A stretch of DNA of 64,000 nt from Pelistega ratti (GTDB taxonomy: Bacteria > Pseudomonadota > Gammaproteobacteria > Burkholderiales > Burkholderiaceae_B), in assembly GCF_009833965.1 (NCBI RefSeq), contig NZ_CP047165.1, positions 310,001-374,000 of the forward strand, given 5' to 3'. The first letter of the stretch is position 1, and each line of letters opens with the position of its first letter. The notes under the pieces are model-generated. The model was not told the origin of the DNA. It made no database searches and was given only the letters and a program-made list of their open reading frames with translations. Of the stretch, positions 1 to 8,548 are shown one piece after another. The position numbers and the translations under genes were made by a program.

Positions 1-659
1 CACCGAGAGGGAATAGAAGAGTAGAAGAAGGGCCTTTTAAAGGAGAGCAAGAGGGCTTTGATACGATGCGTTATGCAGAAACGGAAGTACGCCGTATTGC
101 ACATATTGCCTTTCAAGCCGCTCAGAAACGTCAGAAGAAACTTTGCTCTGTTGATAAAGCGAATGTTTTAGAAACTTCTCAATTTTGGCGGCATATTATG
201 TTAGAGGTTGCGCAAGAATACCCTGATGTTACCCTAACACATATGTATATTGATAATGCGGCTATGCAATTAGTCCGTGCCCCAAAAGCATTTGATGTGA
301 TTGTAACGGGTAATTTATTTGGGGATATTCTTTCTGATGAAGCCTCTATGCTAACAGGTTCTATTGGTATGTTACCTTCTGCATCATTAAATGCTAGCCA
401 ACAAGGGCTTTATGAACCAAGTCATGGATCAGCTCCTGATATTGCAGGTAAAAATTTAGCTAACCCATTAGCCACCATTCTTTCAGCGGCGATGATGCTA
501 CGTTTTTCTTTCCAAAATGAAGAGGCTGCTTTACGTATTGAAAAAGCAGTTGCTCAAGTGTTGGAGCAAGGATATAGAACACCTGATATTTATGAAGAAG
601 GGACAACGAAAGTAAGCACTTCAGAGATGGGAGATGCCGTAATTGCTACATTAATATAA
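1..659 (+). CDS. leuB: 3-isopropylmalate dehydrogenase, C-terminal part (cut by window start)
   Basis: This is the C-terminal ~219 residues of LeuB, which oxidatively decarboxylates 3-isopropylmalate with NAD+ in leucine synthesis. The reading frame is already open at base 3 and continues upstream out of the window; the ATG at 66 is internal. The frame shows the family's GFDTMRY stretch, followed by DNAAMQLV and [15 protein letters not shown], which carries the metal-binding aspartates, and then [14 protein letters not shown] near the NAD site. The family is usually about 355 residues, so roughly 60% is present. It lies 68 bases before asd in the same direction, an arrangement familiar from Betaproteobacteria (leuB-asd-truA). 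The C-terminus looks complete and undamaged. Confidence 0.96.
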   Translation, partial: PRGNRRVEEGPFKGEQEGFDTMRYAETEVRRIAHIAFQAAQKRQKKLCSVDKANVLETSQFWRHIMLEVAQEYPDVTLTHMYIDNAAMQLVRAPKAFDVIVTGNLFGDILSDEASMLTGSIGMLPSASLNASQQGLYEPSHGSAPDIAGKNLANPLATILSAAMMLRFSFQNEEAALRIEKAVAQVLEQGYRTPDIYEEGTTKVSTSEMGDAVIATLI

Positions 660-727
660 GATATTGTAGTAAACTTTTACTTATTTTTATTTTTTATAGT
701 TAAACTAATTTTTTGGGTGGTAAACAA

Positions 728-1858
728 ATGATGCAGTCTGTTGGTATTGTTGGTTGGCGTGGTATGGTTGGCTCAGTGTTGATGCAACGTATGCGAGAAG
801 AGGGTGATTTTAAACTGATTAATCCTGTTTTTTTCTCGACAAGTAATGCAGGTGGTGCTGCACCAAGTTGGGCAGAGGGTGCTGGGCTTCTTCAAGATGC
901 TTATGATATAGATACGCTTAAAAAATTGCCAATTATACTAACCGCTCAGGGGGGGGATTATACGACTAAAGTTTATCCTCAATTGCGTGCTGCTGGTTGG
1001 GACGGTATTTGGATTGATGCGGCGAGTACATTACGTATGAATGATGATGCGATTATCGTTCTTGATCCTGTTAATCGTCATGTGATTGATACGGCTATGC
1101 AAAAAGGTATCAAAAACTATATTGGTGGGAATTGTACTGTTAGTTGTATGTTGATGGGTTTAGCAGGGCTATTCCGTGAAGATGTTGTAGAGTGGATGAC
1201 TTCTATGACATACCAAGCTGCATCAGGTGGTGGTGCTAAACATATGCGTGAGTTAATTTCACAATTTGGTATTCTTAATCATACTGTTAGTGATTTACTG
1301 GCTGATCCTGCTTCTGCTATTTTAGAAATTGATCGTCAGGTATTAGCTCAACAGCGTGATCCACAACTTCCTCGTGATAATTTTGGTGTACCGTTAGCTG
1401 GTAATTTAATTCCTTGGATCGATAAAGATTTAGGTAATGGTCAATCTCGTGAAGAGTGGAAGGCACAAGCAGAAACCAATAAAATTCTTGGTCGTGGGGA
1501 AGGGTTTGATCTACCACTGATTCCTATTGATGGTCTATGCGTGCGTATTGGTGCAATGCGTTCTCATAGCCAAGCATTGACGATCAAATTAAAACGTGAC
1601 ATTCCTTTAGATGAAATCGAAGATATGATTAAATCAGGAACACCATGGGCTCGTTATATCCCTAATGTACGAGAAAATTCAATGAATGAATTAACCCCTG
1701 TGGCTATTTCAGGTACTTTGGATATTCCTGTCGGTCGCTTGCGTAAACTTAATATGGGATCTGACTATATTAGTGCCTTTACGGTAGGTGACCAATTATT
1801 ATGGGGGGCTGCTGAGCCTTTACGTCGTATGTTACGTATTGCGATTGGTGAACTATAA
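728..1858 (+). CDS. asd: aspartate-semialdehyde dehydrogenase
   Basis: Asd reduces beta-aspartyl phosphate to aspartate semialdehyde with NADPH, the branch point towards Lys/DAP, Thr and Met. The protein is 376 residues from the ATG at 728, close to E. coli Asd. The N-terminus has the nucleotide-binding [11 protein letters not shown] motif (residues 5-15), and the catalytic cysteine is Cys136 in GGNCTVSC. An upstream TTG at 713 is in frame, but the ATG at 728 is preceded by a GGGTGG ribosome site at 715-720 and matches family N-termini, so I use 728. It feeds the dapD/dapE genes found about 9 kb away. The stop lies three bases before the truA start, which suggests translational coupling. Confidence 0.97.
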   Translation: MMQSVGIVGWRGMVGSVLMQRMREEGDFKLINPVFFSTSNAGGAAPSWAEGAGLLQDAYDIDTLKKLPIILTAQGGDYTTKVYPQLRAAGWDGIWIDAASTLRMNDDAIIVLDPVNRHVIDTAMQKGIKNYIGGNCTVSCMLMGLAGLFREDVVEWMTSMTYQAASGGGAKHMRELISQFGILNHTVSDLLADPASAILEIDRQVLAQQRDPQLPRDNFGVPLAGNLIPWIDKDLGNGQSREEWKAQAETNKILGRGEGFDLPLIPIDGLCVRIGAMRSHSQALTIKLKRDIPLDEIEDMIKSGTPWARYIPNVRENSMNELTPVAISGTLDIPVGRLRKLNMGSDYISAFTVGDQLLWGAAEPLRRMLRIAIGEL

Positions 1859-1861
1859 ACC

Positions 1862-2680
1862 ATGCCGGTATACAAACGCATGGCATTAGGGATTGCTTAT
1901 GATGGGCAATCCTTTAATGGTTGGCAAACACAGCCCAATGGTAATACCGTTCAAGACTTTCTTGAAAACGCATTGACGCAATTTACTGCTGAGCCTATTC
2001 ATACCATTTGTGCAGGACGTACAGATACAGGTGTACATGGTCTAGGGCAAATCGTTCATTTTGATACAGTGGCAGAACGGCAATTATTCTCATGGGTAAG
2101 GGGGGTAAATGCTTTATTGCCGCCCAGTATTCGCGTGCGTTGGGCGCATGAGGTAAGTGGTGATTTTCATGCACGGTTTAGTGCGTGTTCTCGTACCTAT
2201 GTATATATTATTCGTAATGAAATGAATCTTGCTCCTAGCTGGCAAGGACGAGCAGGTTGGGATTTTCACCCCTTAGATACTACTTTAATGCAACAAGCGG
2301 CAAGCTATTTGATTGGTACACATGACTTTACGTCTTTTCGCTCTTCTATTTGTCAGGCGGCTAGTCCCATCAGAACATTAGAGCAATTAACGATTGAGCA
2401 ACATGGTGTCTTCATTGTTTTTACCCTAAAAGCGAATGCTTTTTTACACCATATGGTACGCAATATTATTGGTGCTTTAGTATATGTAGGAAAAGGGCGT
2501 TTTCCACCCGAATGGATACAACAGTTGTTATATCAAAGGAATCGTTCTTTTTCTGCACCTACATTTATGGCTGATGGTCTTTATCTAGTGAATGTGGATT
2601 ACCCTGAACAGTTTGGATTACAAGTATATCAACAATTTGATATACACCATGCGTTTGATAGCTTAATTCAATCTATTTAA
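1862..2680 (+). CDS. truA: tRNA pseudouridine(38-40) synthase TruA
   Basis: TruA converts uridines 38-40 of the tRNA anticodon arm to pseudouridine. The 272-residue protein has the family motif AGRTDTGVHGLGQ, with the catalytic aspartate at residue 55, and the typical N-terminal IAYDGQSFNGWQTQ segment. The C-terminal half contains AFLHHMVRNIIGALVYVGKG, the conserved helix of TruA. The start codon is three bases after the asd stop, so the two genes are almost certainly cotranscribed and probably translationally coupled. Length and motifs are normal for the family. Confidence 0.97.
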   Translation: MPVYKRMALGIAYDGQSFNGWQTQPNGNTVQDFLENALTQFTAEPIHTICAGRTDTGVHGLGQIVHFDTVAERQLFSWVRGVNALLPPSIRVRWAHEVSGDFHARFSACSRTYVYIIRNEMNLAPSWQGRAGWDFHPLDTTLMQQAASYLIGTHDFTSFRSSICQAASPIRTLEQLTIEQHGVFIVFTLKANAFLHHMVRNIIGALVYVGKGRFPPEWIQQLLYQRNRSFSAPTFMADGLYLVNVDYPEQFGLQVYQQFDIHHAFDSLIQSI

Positions 2681-2704
2681 CAAAAGATTATTTTAGATAT
2701 AAAC

Positions 2705-2731
2705 TACTTATATACGTTAAGTATATAAGTA
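2705..2731. promoter_or_regulatory. perfect 11-bp palindrome, candidate operator before the TRAP genes
   Basis: TACTTATATAC (2705-2715) and GTATATAAGTA (2721-2731) are exact reverse complements separated by five bases. The site lies between the truA stop and the start of the TRAP small subunit. It is not followed by a T-run on either strand, so a terminator is unlikely. Two half-sites spaced like this resemble operators bound by dimeric regulators such as those of the GntR group, but the regulator is not identifiable here. Confidence 0.5.
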
Positions 2732-2767
2732 AAAGATAGTTGTTTTTTATTGATTATTGAGATACTT

Positions 2768-3358
2768 ATGAAAGGCTTACTTTTATTATCCAGAGCAATT
2801 GATAATTTTATTACATGGATAGGTAAAGCGGTAACGTGGATTACATTGATTGTGGTGATTATCAGTGCAGGTAATGCGATTGTCCGTAAAACTTTTCATA
2901 TCAGTTCTAACGCGTGGTTAGAAATTCAGTGGTATTTATTTGGTGCTATTTTCTTATTGGCAGCTGCTTATACCTTTATTAGAAATGAACATGTCAGGGT
3001 CGATATTTTAAATCAACGTTTTTCATCACGCACACAAGTGATTATTGATATAGTGGGTGTTGTCTTTTTTATGTTACCAGCTTGTCTATTAATCGTATAT
3101 CTTTCGATTCCTTTTGTTGAACTTGCTTTTGTAACAGGGGAACAGTCTTCTAATTCAGGGGGACTTATCCGTTGGCCTGTAAAATTATTAATTCCAGTTG
3201 GCTTTTCTTTATTAATACTAGCTGGTTTTTCTCATTTGATTAAGTGTATTGCTTTTTTAAAGGGGATAGCACCTAATCCACTTGTACATCACCGTACCGA
3301 AACCGATGAAGAAGCTTTAGCAAAAGAAATTACGGTTAGAGTTGAAAATAAACAATAA
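2768..3358 (+). CDS. TRAP transporter small permease subunit (DctQ family)
   Basis: This is the small membrane subunit (Q) of a tripartite ATP-independent periplasmic transporter, which with the large subunit drives sodium-coupled uptake of organic acids or similar solutes. The 196-residue protein has four predicted membrane segments (roughly residues 20-42, 52-72, 92-118 and 140-168) and the family pattern AWLEIQWYLFGAIFLLAAAYTF followed by HVRVDIL. The ATG at 2768 is used rather than the in-frame TTG at 2750, because the former follows a weak TTGAGA site and gives the usual short cytoplasmic N-terminus. A 14-base gap separates it from the large subunit. No periplasmic DctP-type binding protein is adjacent, so the substrate cannot be inferred. 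Confidence 0.88.
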   Translation: MKGLLLLSRAIDNFITWIGKAVTWITLIVVIISAGNAIVRKTFHISSNAWLEIQWYLFGAIFLLAAAYTFIRNEHVRVDILNQRFSSRTQVIIDIVGVVFFMLPACLLIVYLSIPFVELAFVTGEQSSNSGGLIRWPVKLLIPVGFSLLILAGFSHLIKCIAFLKGIAPNPLVHHRTETDEEALAKEITVRVENKQ

Positions 3359-3372
3359 AGAGGAAAATAAAA

Positions 3373-5013
3373 ATGGAGTTTTTGATTGCGAATATGCCAC
3401 CTATTATGTTCCTTACCCTAATTGGGTTTTTATTAATGGGTTTTCCTGTCGCCTTTTCTTTAGCGGCAAATGGTATTTTATATATTATCCTAGGTATTTA
3501 CTTAGGGGAATTTCCTTTTGAGTTTTTAGGGGCATTACCAGAACGTATTTTTGGTATTGTACAAAATGATTCATTATTAGCTGTTCCTTTCTTTACGTTA
3601 ATGGGCTTAGTATTAGAACGATCAGGGATGGCTGAAGATCTCTTAGAAACAATTGGTCAATTGTTTGGATCGGTAAGAGGGGGGCTAGCCTATGCGGTGA
3701 TCTTTGTGGGAGCTATGTTGGCAGCAACAACAGGGGTAATGTCGGCATCAGTTATTTCTATGGGACTGATTTCTCTACCGATTATGTTACGTTATGGCTA
3801 TGACCGTAAATTGGCAACAGGGGTTATTGCAGCGGCAGGAACATTATCACAAATTATTCCACCTTCTATTGTTCTTATTATTCTAGCGGATCAATTAGGT
3901 CGTTCTATCGGTGATATGTATCGTGGCGCTATGCTCCCGGGCTTATTACTCACTGGTGCCTATATGGTTTATGTACTTATTACGGGTTTATTTAAGCCTA
4001 ATGCAACACCTGCTATTCCAGAAAGTGATCGTATTTATAAAGAATCTAATGGAAAATCAGGTTTATTATCTCTTCTTATCTTGAGTGTAATTGCTGGTGT
4101 AATAGCTTACTTTTTTGTATTAGAGACATTTAGTGCAAAAGCCGCTTTAGATGAAAAAATCTTAACTGGACTATTGATTTGGGGATGTGTCGCCTTTATT
4201 GTAGCGATTATCAATAAAGTGCTTAAACTTGGTCTATTATCCAAGATTGCAGAGCGAGTTGTTTTTGTGATGATTCCTCCTTTATTCCTTATCTTTTTGG
4301 TATTAGGAACAATTTTTATTGGTGTGGCAACACCAACAGAAGGCGGGGCAATGGGTGCAGTTGGGGCTATTTTATTAGCACTAGCGCGTGGTCGTTTAAA
4401 TATGCCGTTATTAAAACAAGCGATGGAGAGTACGACTAAATTAACCAGTTTTGTTATCTTTATCCTTGTTGGTTCTACTATCTTTACCCTTACATTTACA
4501 GGTTTTGGTGGTCAGCATTGGGTGGAAGGGTTATTTGCTTCTCTACCGGGCGGTGAGATTGGCTTTTTGATTGTTGTTAGTATTGCAACATTCCTATTAG
4601 CATTTTTCTTGGATTTCTTTGAGTTAGCCTTTATTATTGTGCCTTTATTAGCCCCTGTGGCTGAGTCAATGGGAATTGATTTAATCTGGTTTGGTGTATT
4701 ATTAGCAGTAAATATGCAAACCTCCTTTATGCATCCTCCATTTGGCTTTGCACTATTTTTCTTACGCTCAGTCGCACCCAAAGAGGACTATAAAGATAAA
4801 GTCACGGGTAGGCTGATTGAACGAGTGAAAACAAGTGATATTTACCGTGGTTCAATTCCATTTATTATCATTCAATTATTAATGGTGGCAATTGTAATGG
4901 CTTTTCCAAAAGTGGTAACGCATTATAAGCATACGGATACTCATATTGATCCCAATACGATTATTATTGATGCAGGTGTTCCAAGTAATGAAGAAGAGCC
5001 AGCTTTCTTCTAA
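3373..5013 (+). CDS. TRAP transporter large permease subunit (DctM family, long form)
   Basis: DctM is the substrate-translocating subunit of the TRAP transporter and acts in the inner membrane with DctQ. The protein has 546 residues with many hydrophobic segments, and carries the family signatures VGAMLAATTGVMSASVISMG, GTLSQIIPPSIVLIILAD and PTEGGAMGAVGAI. Classic DctM is about 430 residues; this belongs to the longer group with an extra hydrophilic and membrane insert in the middle (about residues 210-300). A good ribosome site (AGAGGAAA) precedes the ATG at 3373. It is followed by trpF after 18 bases, so trpF is probably read from the same transcript. The solute is unknown. Confidence 0.92.
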   Translation: MEFLIANMPPIMFLTLIGFLLMGFPVAFSLAANGILYIILGIYLGEFPFEFLGALPERIFGIVQNDSLLAVPFFTLMGLVLERSGMAEDLLETIGQLFGSVRGGLAYAVIFVGAMLAATTGVMSASVISMGLISLPIMLRYGYDRKLATGVIAAAGTLSQIIPPSIVLIILADQLGRSIGDMYRGAMLPGLLLTGAYMVYVLITGLFKPNATPAIPESDRIYKESNGKSGLLSLLILSVIAGVIAYFFVLETFSAKAALDEKILTGLLIWGCVAFIVAIINKVLKLGLLSKIAERVVFVMIPPLFLIFLVLGTIFIGVATPTEGGAMGAVGAILLALARGRLNMPLLKQAMESTTKLTSFVIFILVGSTIFTLTFTGFGGQHWVEGLFASLPGGEIGFLIVVSIATFLLAFFLDFFELAFIIVPLLAPVAESMGIDLIWFGVLLAVNMQTSFMHPPFGFALFFLRSVAPKEDYKDKVTGRLIERVKTSDIYRGSIPFIIIQLLMVAIVMAFPKVVTHYKHTDTHIDPNTIIIDAGVPSNEEEPAFF

Positions 5014-5031
5014 GGTAAAGGATGAAAGTAG

Positions 5032-5673
5032 ATGAAAGTCAAAATATGTGGATTACGGCAAGTACAAGAAATTCAGCTTGCAGAACAACTGGGTGTAGAT
5101 GCGATTGGTCTTGTACTTTATCCTAAGAGTAAGAGGGCATTAACCTTAGCACAAGCTAAACGGTTACGAGCAGCTATACCTGATACGATGCAATGTATTG
5201 TGCTGCTTGTAAATCCTAGTGTAGAGGAAGTAAACACAGTGATTGCTGAGTTAAAACCCTCTGCCATACAGTTTCATGGTAATGAAACGGGTGAGTTTTG
5301 TGAGCAATTTCAGTATCCCTATTGGCGAGCCGTGCGAGTAGGGGCTGAAAATCTTACTACAACAGAAGAAATCCAAGCCTATATCCAACAATACCCTCAC
5401 AGTGAACAGTTTCTCTTTGATGCTTATAGTAGCGAGTACGGGGGAGCAGGTATTCGATTTAATCTGGATATTTTAAAGGAATTAGATTTACCCTTAGAGC
5501 GAATGATTATTGCAGGGGGTATTCATGAGGGTAATGTGGGTGAATTACTTGATCACTATGCCTTTATTGATCTGAGTAGTGGCGTAGAAGAAATACCGGG
5601 TGTAAAATCGCTAGAAAAAATGGAACGATTTATGCAGAAAGTGCATAAAAGTACCAAGAAGAATATTTATTAA
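5032..5673 (+). CDS. trpF: phosphoribosylanthranilate isomerase
   Basis: TrpF catalyses the Amadori rearrangement of phosphoribosylanthranilate to CdRP in tryptophan synthesis. The 213-residue TIM barrel begins with KICGLRQ, in which Cys6 is the catalytic base, and the catalytic acid Asp130 lies in FLFDAYSSEYGGAG. The C-terminal phosphate-binding part is IAGGIHEGNV and DLSSGVEEIPGVKS, also standard. It sits 18 bases after the TRAP large subunit. In many Betaproteobacteria trpF is followed by trpB and trpA; here the strand switches instead, so the rest of the pathway must be elsewhere or absent. Confidence 0.95.
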   Translation: MKVKICGLRQVQEIQLAEQLGVDAIGLVLYPKSKRALTLAQAKRLRAAIPDTMQCIVLLVNPSVEEVNTVIAELKPSAIQFHGNETGEFCEQFQYPYWRAVRVGAENLTTTEEIQAYIQQYPHSEQFLFDAYSSEYGGAGIRFNLDILKELDLPLERMIIAGGIHEGNVGELLDHYAFIDLSSGVEEIPGVKSLEKMERFMQKVHKSTKKNIY

Positions 5674-5761
5674 TGCCTTCTAAATAAGACGTATAAACCC
5701 CAAAACCCACCCTTATTTTTAGTTTAATCAACACTTAGTCGTACATCATAACAATAAATAA

Positions 5762-5870
5762 TACACATTAAGCAATATTGGGCGACACGGTAATCATAAA
5801 AATGGACTGCCCTTCGTCCTATCTAATGTGTAAGGAATATCGCTTTTTACCCTAAGCGAAAAGAGGGGTA
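5762..5870. other. structured intergenic element with nested and interleaved stems
   Basis: This lies between the convergent trpF and DIP1984 genes. TACACATTA (5762-5770) pairs perfectly with TAATGTGTA (5824-5832). Inside it GGGCGA (5780-5785) can pair with TCGTCC (5814-5819). A second hairpin, TCGCTT/AAGCGA (5840-5845/5854-5859), has a loop segment TACCC (5848-5852) that can pair with GGGTA (5866-5870), an H-type pseudoknot arrangement. I find no convincing gene in the 242-base gap. It may be a structured 3' end, a small RNA or a degraded remnant; the strand is undetermined. Confidence 0.35.
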
Positions 5871-5915
5871 GTGTTCGTCTTAAACCAAAAATACACCTAA
5901 AAACTTAATAAAGTA

Positions 5916-6368
5916 TTATAAATCATTCTCCCAATTGGCTTGTTGGATTTTGGTATCTAATTCACGGTGTTGTCGTGCAATATCATCTGCTTTTTTGTGG
6001 ATTTGACGAATATCGACTGAAGCAACCATTTTAATTTCAGATCGACTATAGCGAGATTGATCGGGTGTTGCGTTACTGGCAAGGTTAATCAGCATACTAT
6101 GTGTTGCTTTAAGATGATCTCGTTTAGCCAGTGCTTGCACCATACTAAGACCGTTATCTAATTGGATATGGTAGTTTGCCTTATTGATACTGACAATTAA
6201 ATCTTCTAATTGTGCAGAAATACTATAATACTCTGCTAATAAATCATTAGGATGTTCAGCAGGTTCTTCCCCCTCTTGATGCTTAGCATTTTGAACTAAA
6301 CGTTGATTTAATTGTGATAAACGGCGTTGTAATTCGGCACGTTCAATTAAGGCTTCGGCTAATTTCAT
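5916..6368 (-). CDS. DIP1984 family protein
   Basis: This is a 150-residue soluble, largely helical protein that matches the DIP1984 family in my memory along its whole length: it starts with MKLAEALIERAELQRRL, has LVQNAKHQEGEEPAEHP around residues 24-40, then RYSRSEIKMVASVD near residue 106, and ends with HRELDTKIQQANWENDL. The family is widespread in bacteria and has been linked by name to septicolysin, but I know of no established function, so none is assigned. A clear ribosome site (AGAGGAA) precedes the start. It stands alone, 198 bases after yheS on the same strand. Confidence 0.85.
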   Translation of the reverse strand: MKLAEALIERAELQRRLSQLNQRLVQNAKHQEGEEPAEHPNDLLAEYYSISAQLEDLIVSINKANYHIQLDNGLSMVQALAKRDHLKATHSMLINLASNATPDQSRYSRSEIKMVASVDIRQIHKKADDIARQHRELDTKIQQANWENDL

Positions 6369-6566
6369 CGGTATTCCTCTTTATATGATGATAGCGTGAT
6401 AATACGGATAATATATCTTCTTAAAAAAGATTAGCGGGCATGATTTTATCACCTTTCCCATTATATCTGAATATCTTTACCTTTTACTCTATCTTTACGC
6501 TGGAGATGCAATAGTATGGGGTATAGCATATAGAGATGTATTACTAAGAATACTTTTTGGGATAAA

Positions 6567-8486
6567 CTATTCAGCATTAATCGCTTCAATTTGTTCTAGT
6601 AATGTCATCCATTCTTCTTCCAAAATACTAGTATCACGGCTTAAATTACCATGTTCTTCGAGTAGCTTTACTCTTTCTTCTCTACGTGCTTCACTATAAA
6701 AATCTTCATCAGCGATAAAGGTATCAATCTGGGCAAGACGCGCTTGGTTTTGCTCAACGGTTTTCTCAATCGTAGCAATACGTTTTTCGAGTGGTTTACG
6801 TAAAGCAGATTTACGTTGTCTTTCTTCTGCTTCAAAACGTTTTTGGTCTTTGCGAGTATTGGATATATTGACTTGGGTGTCTCGTTCTTCACGTTTTTGT
6901 TGTTGCTGTCGATTAGATAACCATGTTTGATAATCTTCTAAATCCCCCTCAAACTCTAGTACGGTTCCATCAGCAACAATCCAAAAACTATCAACAGTTG
7001 TTCTTAATAAATGGCGGTCATGGGATACCATTAGTACACTACCATCAAATTCTGCTAATGCTGTTGCTAATGCTTCACGGGTTTCTACATCAAGATGGTT
7101 ACTTGGTTCATCCAGTAATAATAAATTAGGTTTTTGCCATACAACGAGTGATAAGGCTAAACGTGCTTTTTCACCTCCTGAAAAAGGGGTAATAGGACTA
7201 TTAACACTATCTCCACTAAAGCCAAACATACCGAGATAGTTTCTCAGTTCTTGTTCTCTAATATGGGTATCAGCAATGCGTTGAAGGTGTGTCAGAGGGG
7301 AAGCTTGCATATCAAGCATATCAAGCTGATGCTGTGCAAAATAACCAATAGATAAGCCCTTAGAGGGTTTAAACTCACCTGCTAAGGGTTCAAGCTCATG
7401 TGCAATTGTTTTAATCAGTGTTGATTTACCTGCACCATTAACACCTAATACACCAATACGAGCACCACCACGAAGCATGAGGTTAATATTTTTTAAAATA
7501 GGTTTTTGCCCTTGATCTGTTGTATAGCCCACACTTAATTTATCCATAATCATTAGAGGATCTGGCATATTAAGTGGATCAGGAATACGAATATCAATAC
7601 TGGATTCTGCTTTAATAGGGGAGAGTACCTGCATTCGGGCTAATGCTTTTACGCGACTTTGTGCTTGCTTTGCTTTACTTGCTTTTGCTTTAAAACGATC
7701 GATAAATTGTTGTAAACGTTGTGTTTCACGTGTTTGTCTATCAATAGCAATTTGCATTTGACGGATACGTTCTGCTTTTTGGGTTAAAAAACTATCGTAA
7801 TTACCTTTGTAGCGGATAAGTTTTTGTGCCTCAAAGTTAAGAATAGTTTTAGCTACTGCATTTAAGAATTCAGTATCATGAGAAATAAGAATGACTGTTC
7901 CTTCATAGTGTTGTAGCCATTTTTCTAACCAAAGCATAGCATCTAAGTCTAGGTGGTTAGTTGGTTCATCAAGGAGCAATAAATCGGAAGGCATCATTAA
8001 AGCACGGGCTAAGGCAAGTCGTACTTGCCAACCACCAGAAAAGCTTTCAATAGATTGTTCCCATTGCTCAGGTGTAAACCCTAAACCTGCTAATAATTGC
8101 TCTGCTCGAGAGCGAGCTGTCCAATGTCCTGCTTCGGTTAATTCACCTTCTAATTCAGCGATTGCTTGTCCGTCTGTATCAGGTACAACAGCCCGTAAAG
8201 CTTGTAATTGACGAAGATGTGTATCCCCATCGATTACGAATTCTCTTGCACTTTGTTGACCTACTAAGGTTTCTTGTTTAACATGAGATATACGCCAGCT
8301 TGAGGGAATATCAACTTCACCGGCATCTTGGTCTATCATACCTAGTAGTAAAGCAAAAAGGCTTGATTTACCAGCGCCATTTTTACCGACAATACCTACC
8401 CGTTCTTTGGGATGTATCACAAAATCGGTATTTTCTAATAAAACTTTATTGCCTCGACGCAGTGTTAAGCCTGTTGCTCTAATCAT
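6567..8486 (-). CDS. yheS: ABC-F family ATPase YheS
   Basis: ABC-F proteins are soluble twin-ATPase factors that bind the ribosomal E site and rescue or tune translation; they are not transporters. The 639-residue protein has two complete ATPase cassettes with Walker A motifs GKNGAGKSS (residues 34-42) and GVNGAGKST in the second half, two signature stretches (FSGGWQVRLALARAL and FSGGEKARLALSLVVWQ), and two Walker B LLLLDEP motifs. Between them lies a charged linker (IDRFKAKASKAKQAQSRVKALARM) typical of the family. The C-terminal ~100 residues form a charged coiled coil. Overall order and wording match YheS rather than EttA or Uup. The ribosome site is weak. The gene ends about 60 bases after the divergently unrelated prmB on the same strand. 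Confidence 0.93.
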   Translation of the reverse strand: MIRATGLTLRRGNKVLLENTDFVIHPKERVGIVGKNGAGKSSLFALLLGMIDQDAGEVDIPSSWRISHVKQETLVGQQSAREFVIDGDTHLRQLQALRAVVPDTDGQAIAELEGELTEAGHWTARSRAEQLLAGLGFTPEQWEQSIESFSGGWQVRLALARALMMPSDLLLLDEPTNHLDLDAMLWLEKWLQHYEGTVILISHDTEFLNAVAKTILNFEAQKLIRYKGNYDSFLTQKAERIRQMQIAIDRQTRETQRLQQFIDRFKAKASKAKQAQSRVKALARMQVLSPIKAESSIDIRIPDPLNMPDPLMIMDKLSVGYTTDQGQKPILKNINLMLRGGARIGVLGVNGAGKSTLIKTIAHELEPLAGEFKPSKGLSIGYFAQHQLDMLDMQASPLTHLQRIADTHIREQELRNYLGMFGFSGDSVNSPITPFSGGEKARLALSLVVWQKPNLLLLDEPSNHLDVETREALATALAEFDGSVLMVSHDRHLLRTTVDSFWIVADGTVLEFEGDLEDYQTWLSNRQQQQKREERDTQVNISNTRKDQKRFEAEERQRKSALRKPLEKRIATIEKTVEQNQARLAQIDTFIADEDFYSEARREERVKLLEEHGNLSRDTSILEEEWMTLLEQIEAINAE

Positions 8487-8548
8487 TTTAGGTATAAATT
8501 ATTTAAAGTTAAAATAAATATCATTCTTTTTAAGAATAAAAAGAATAA

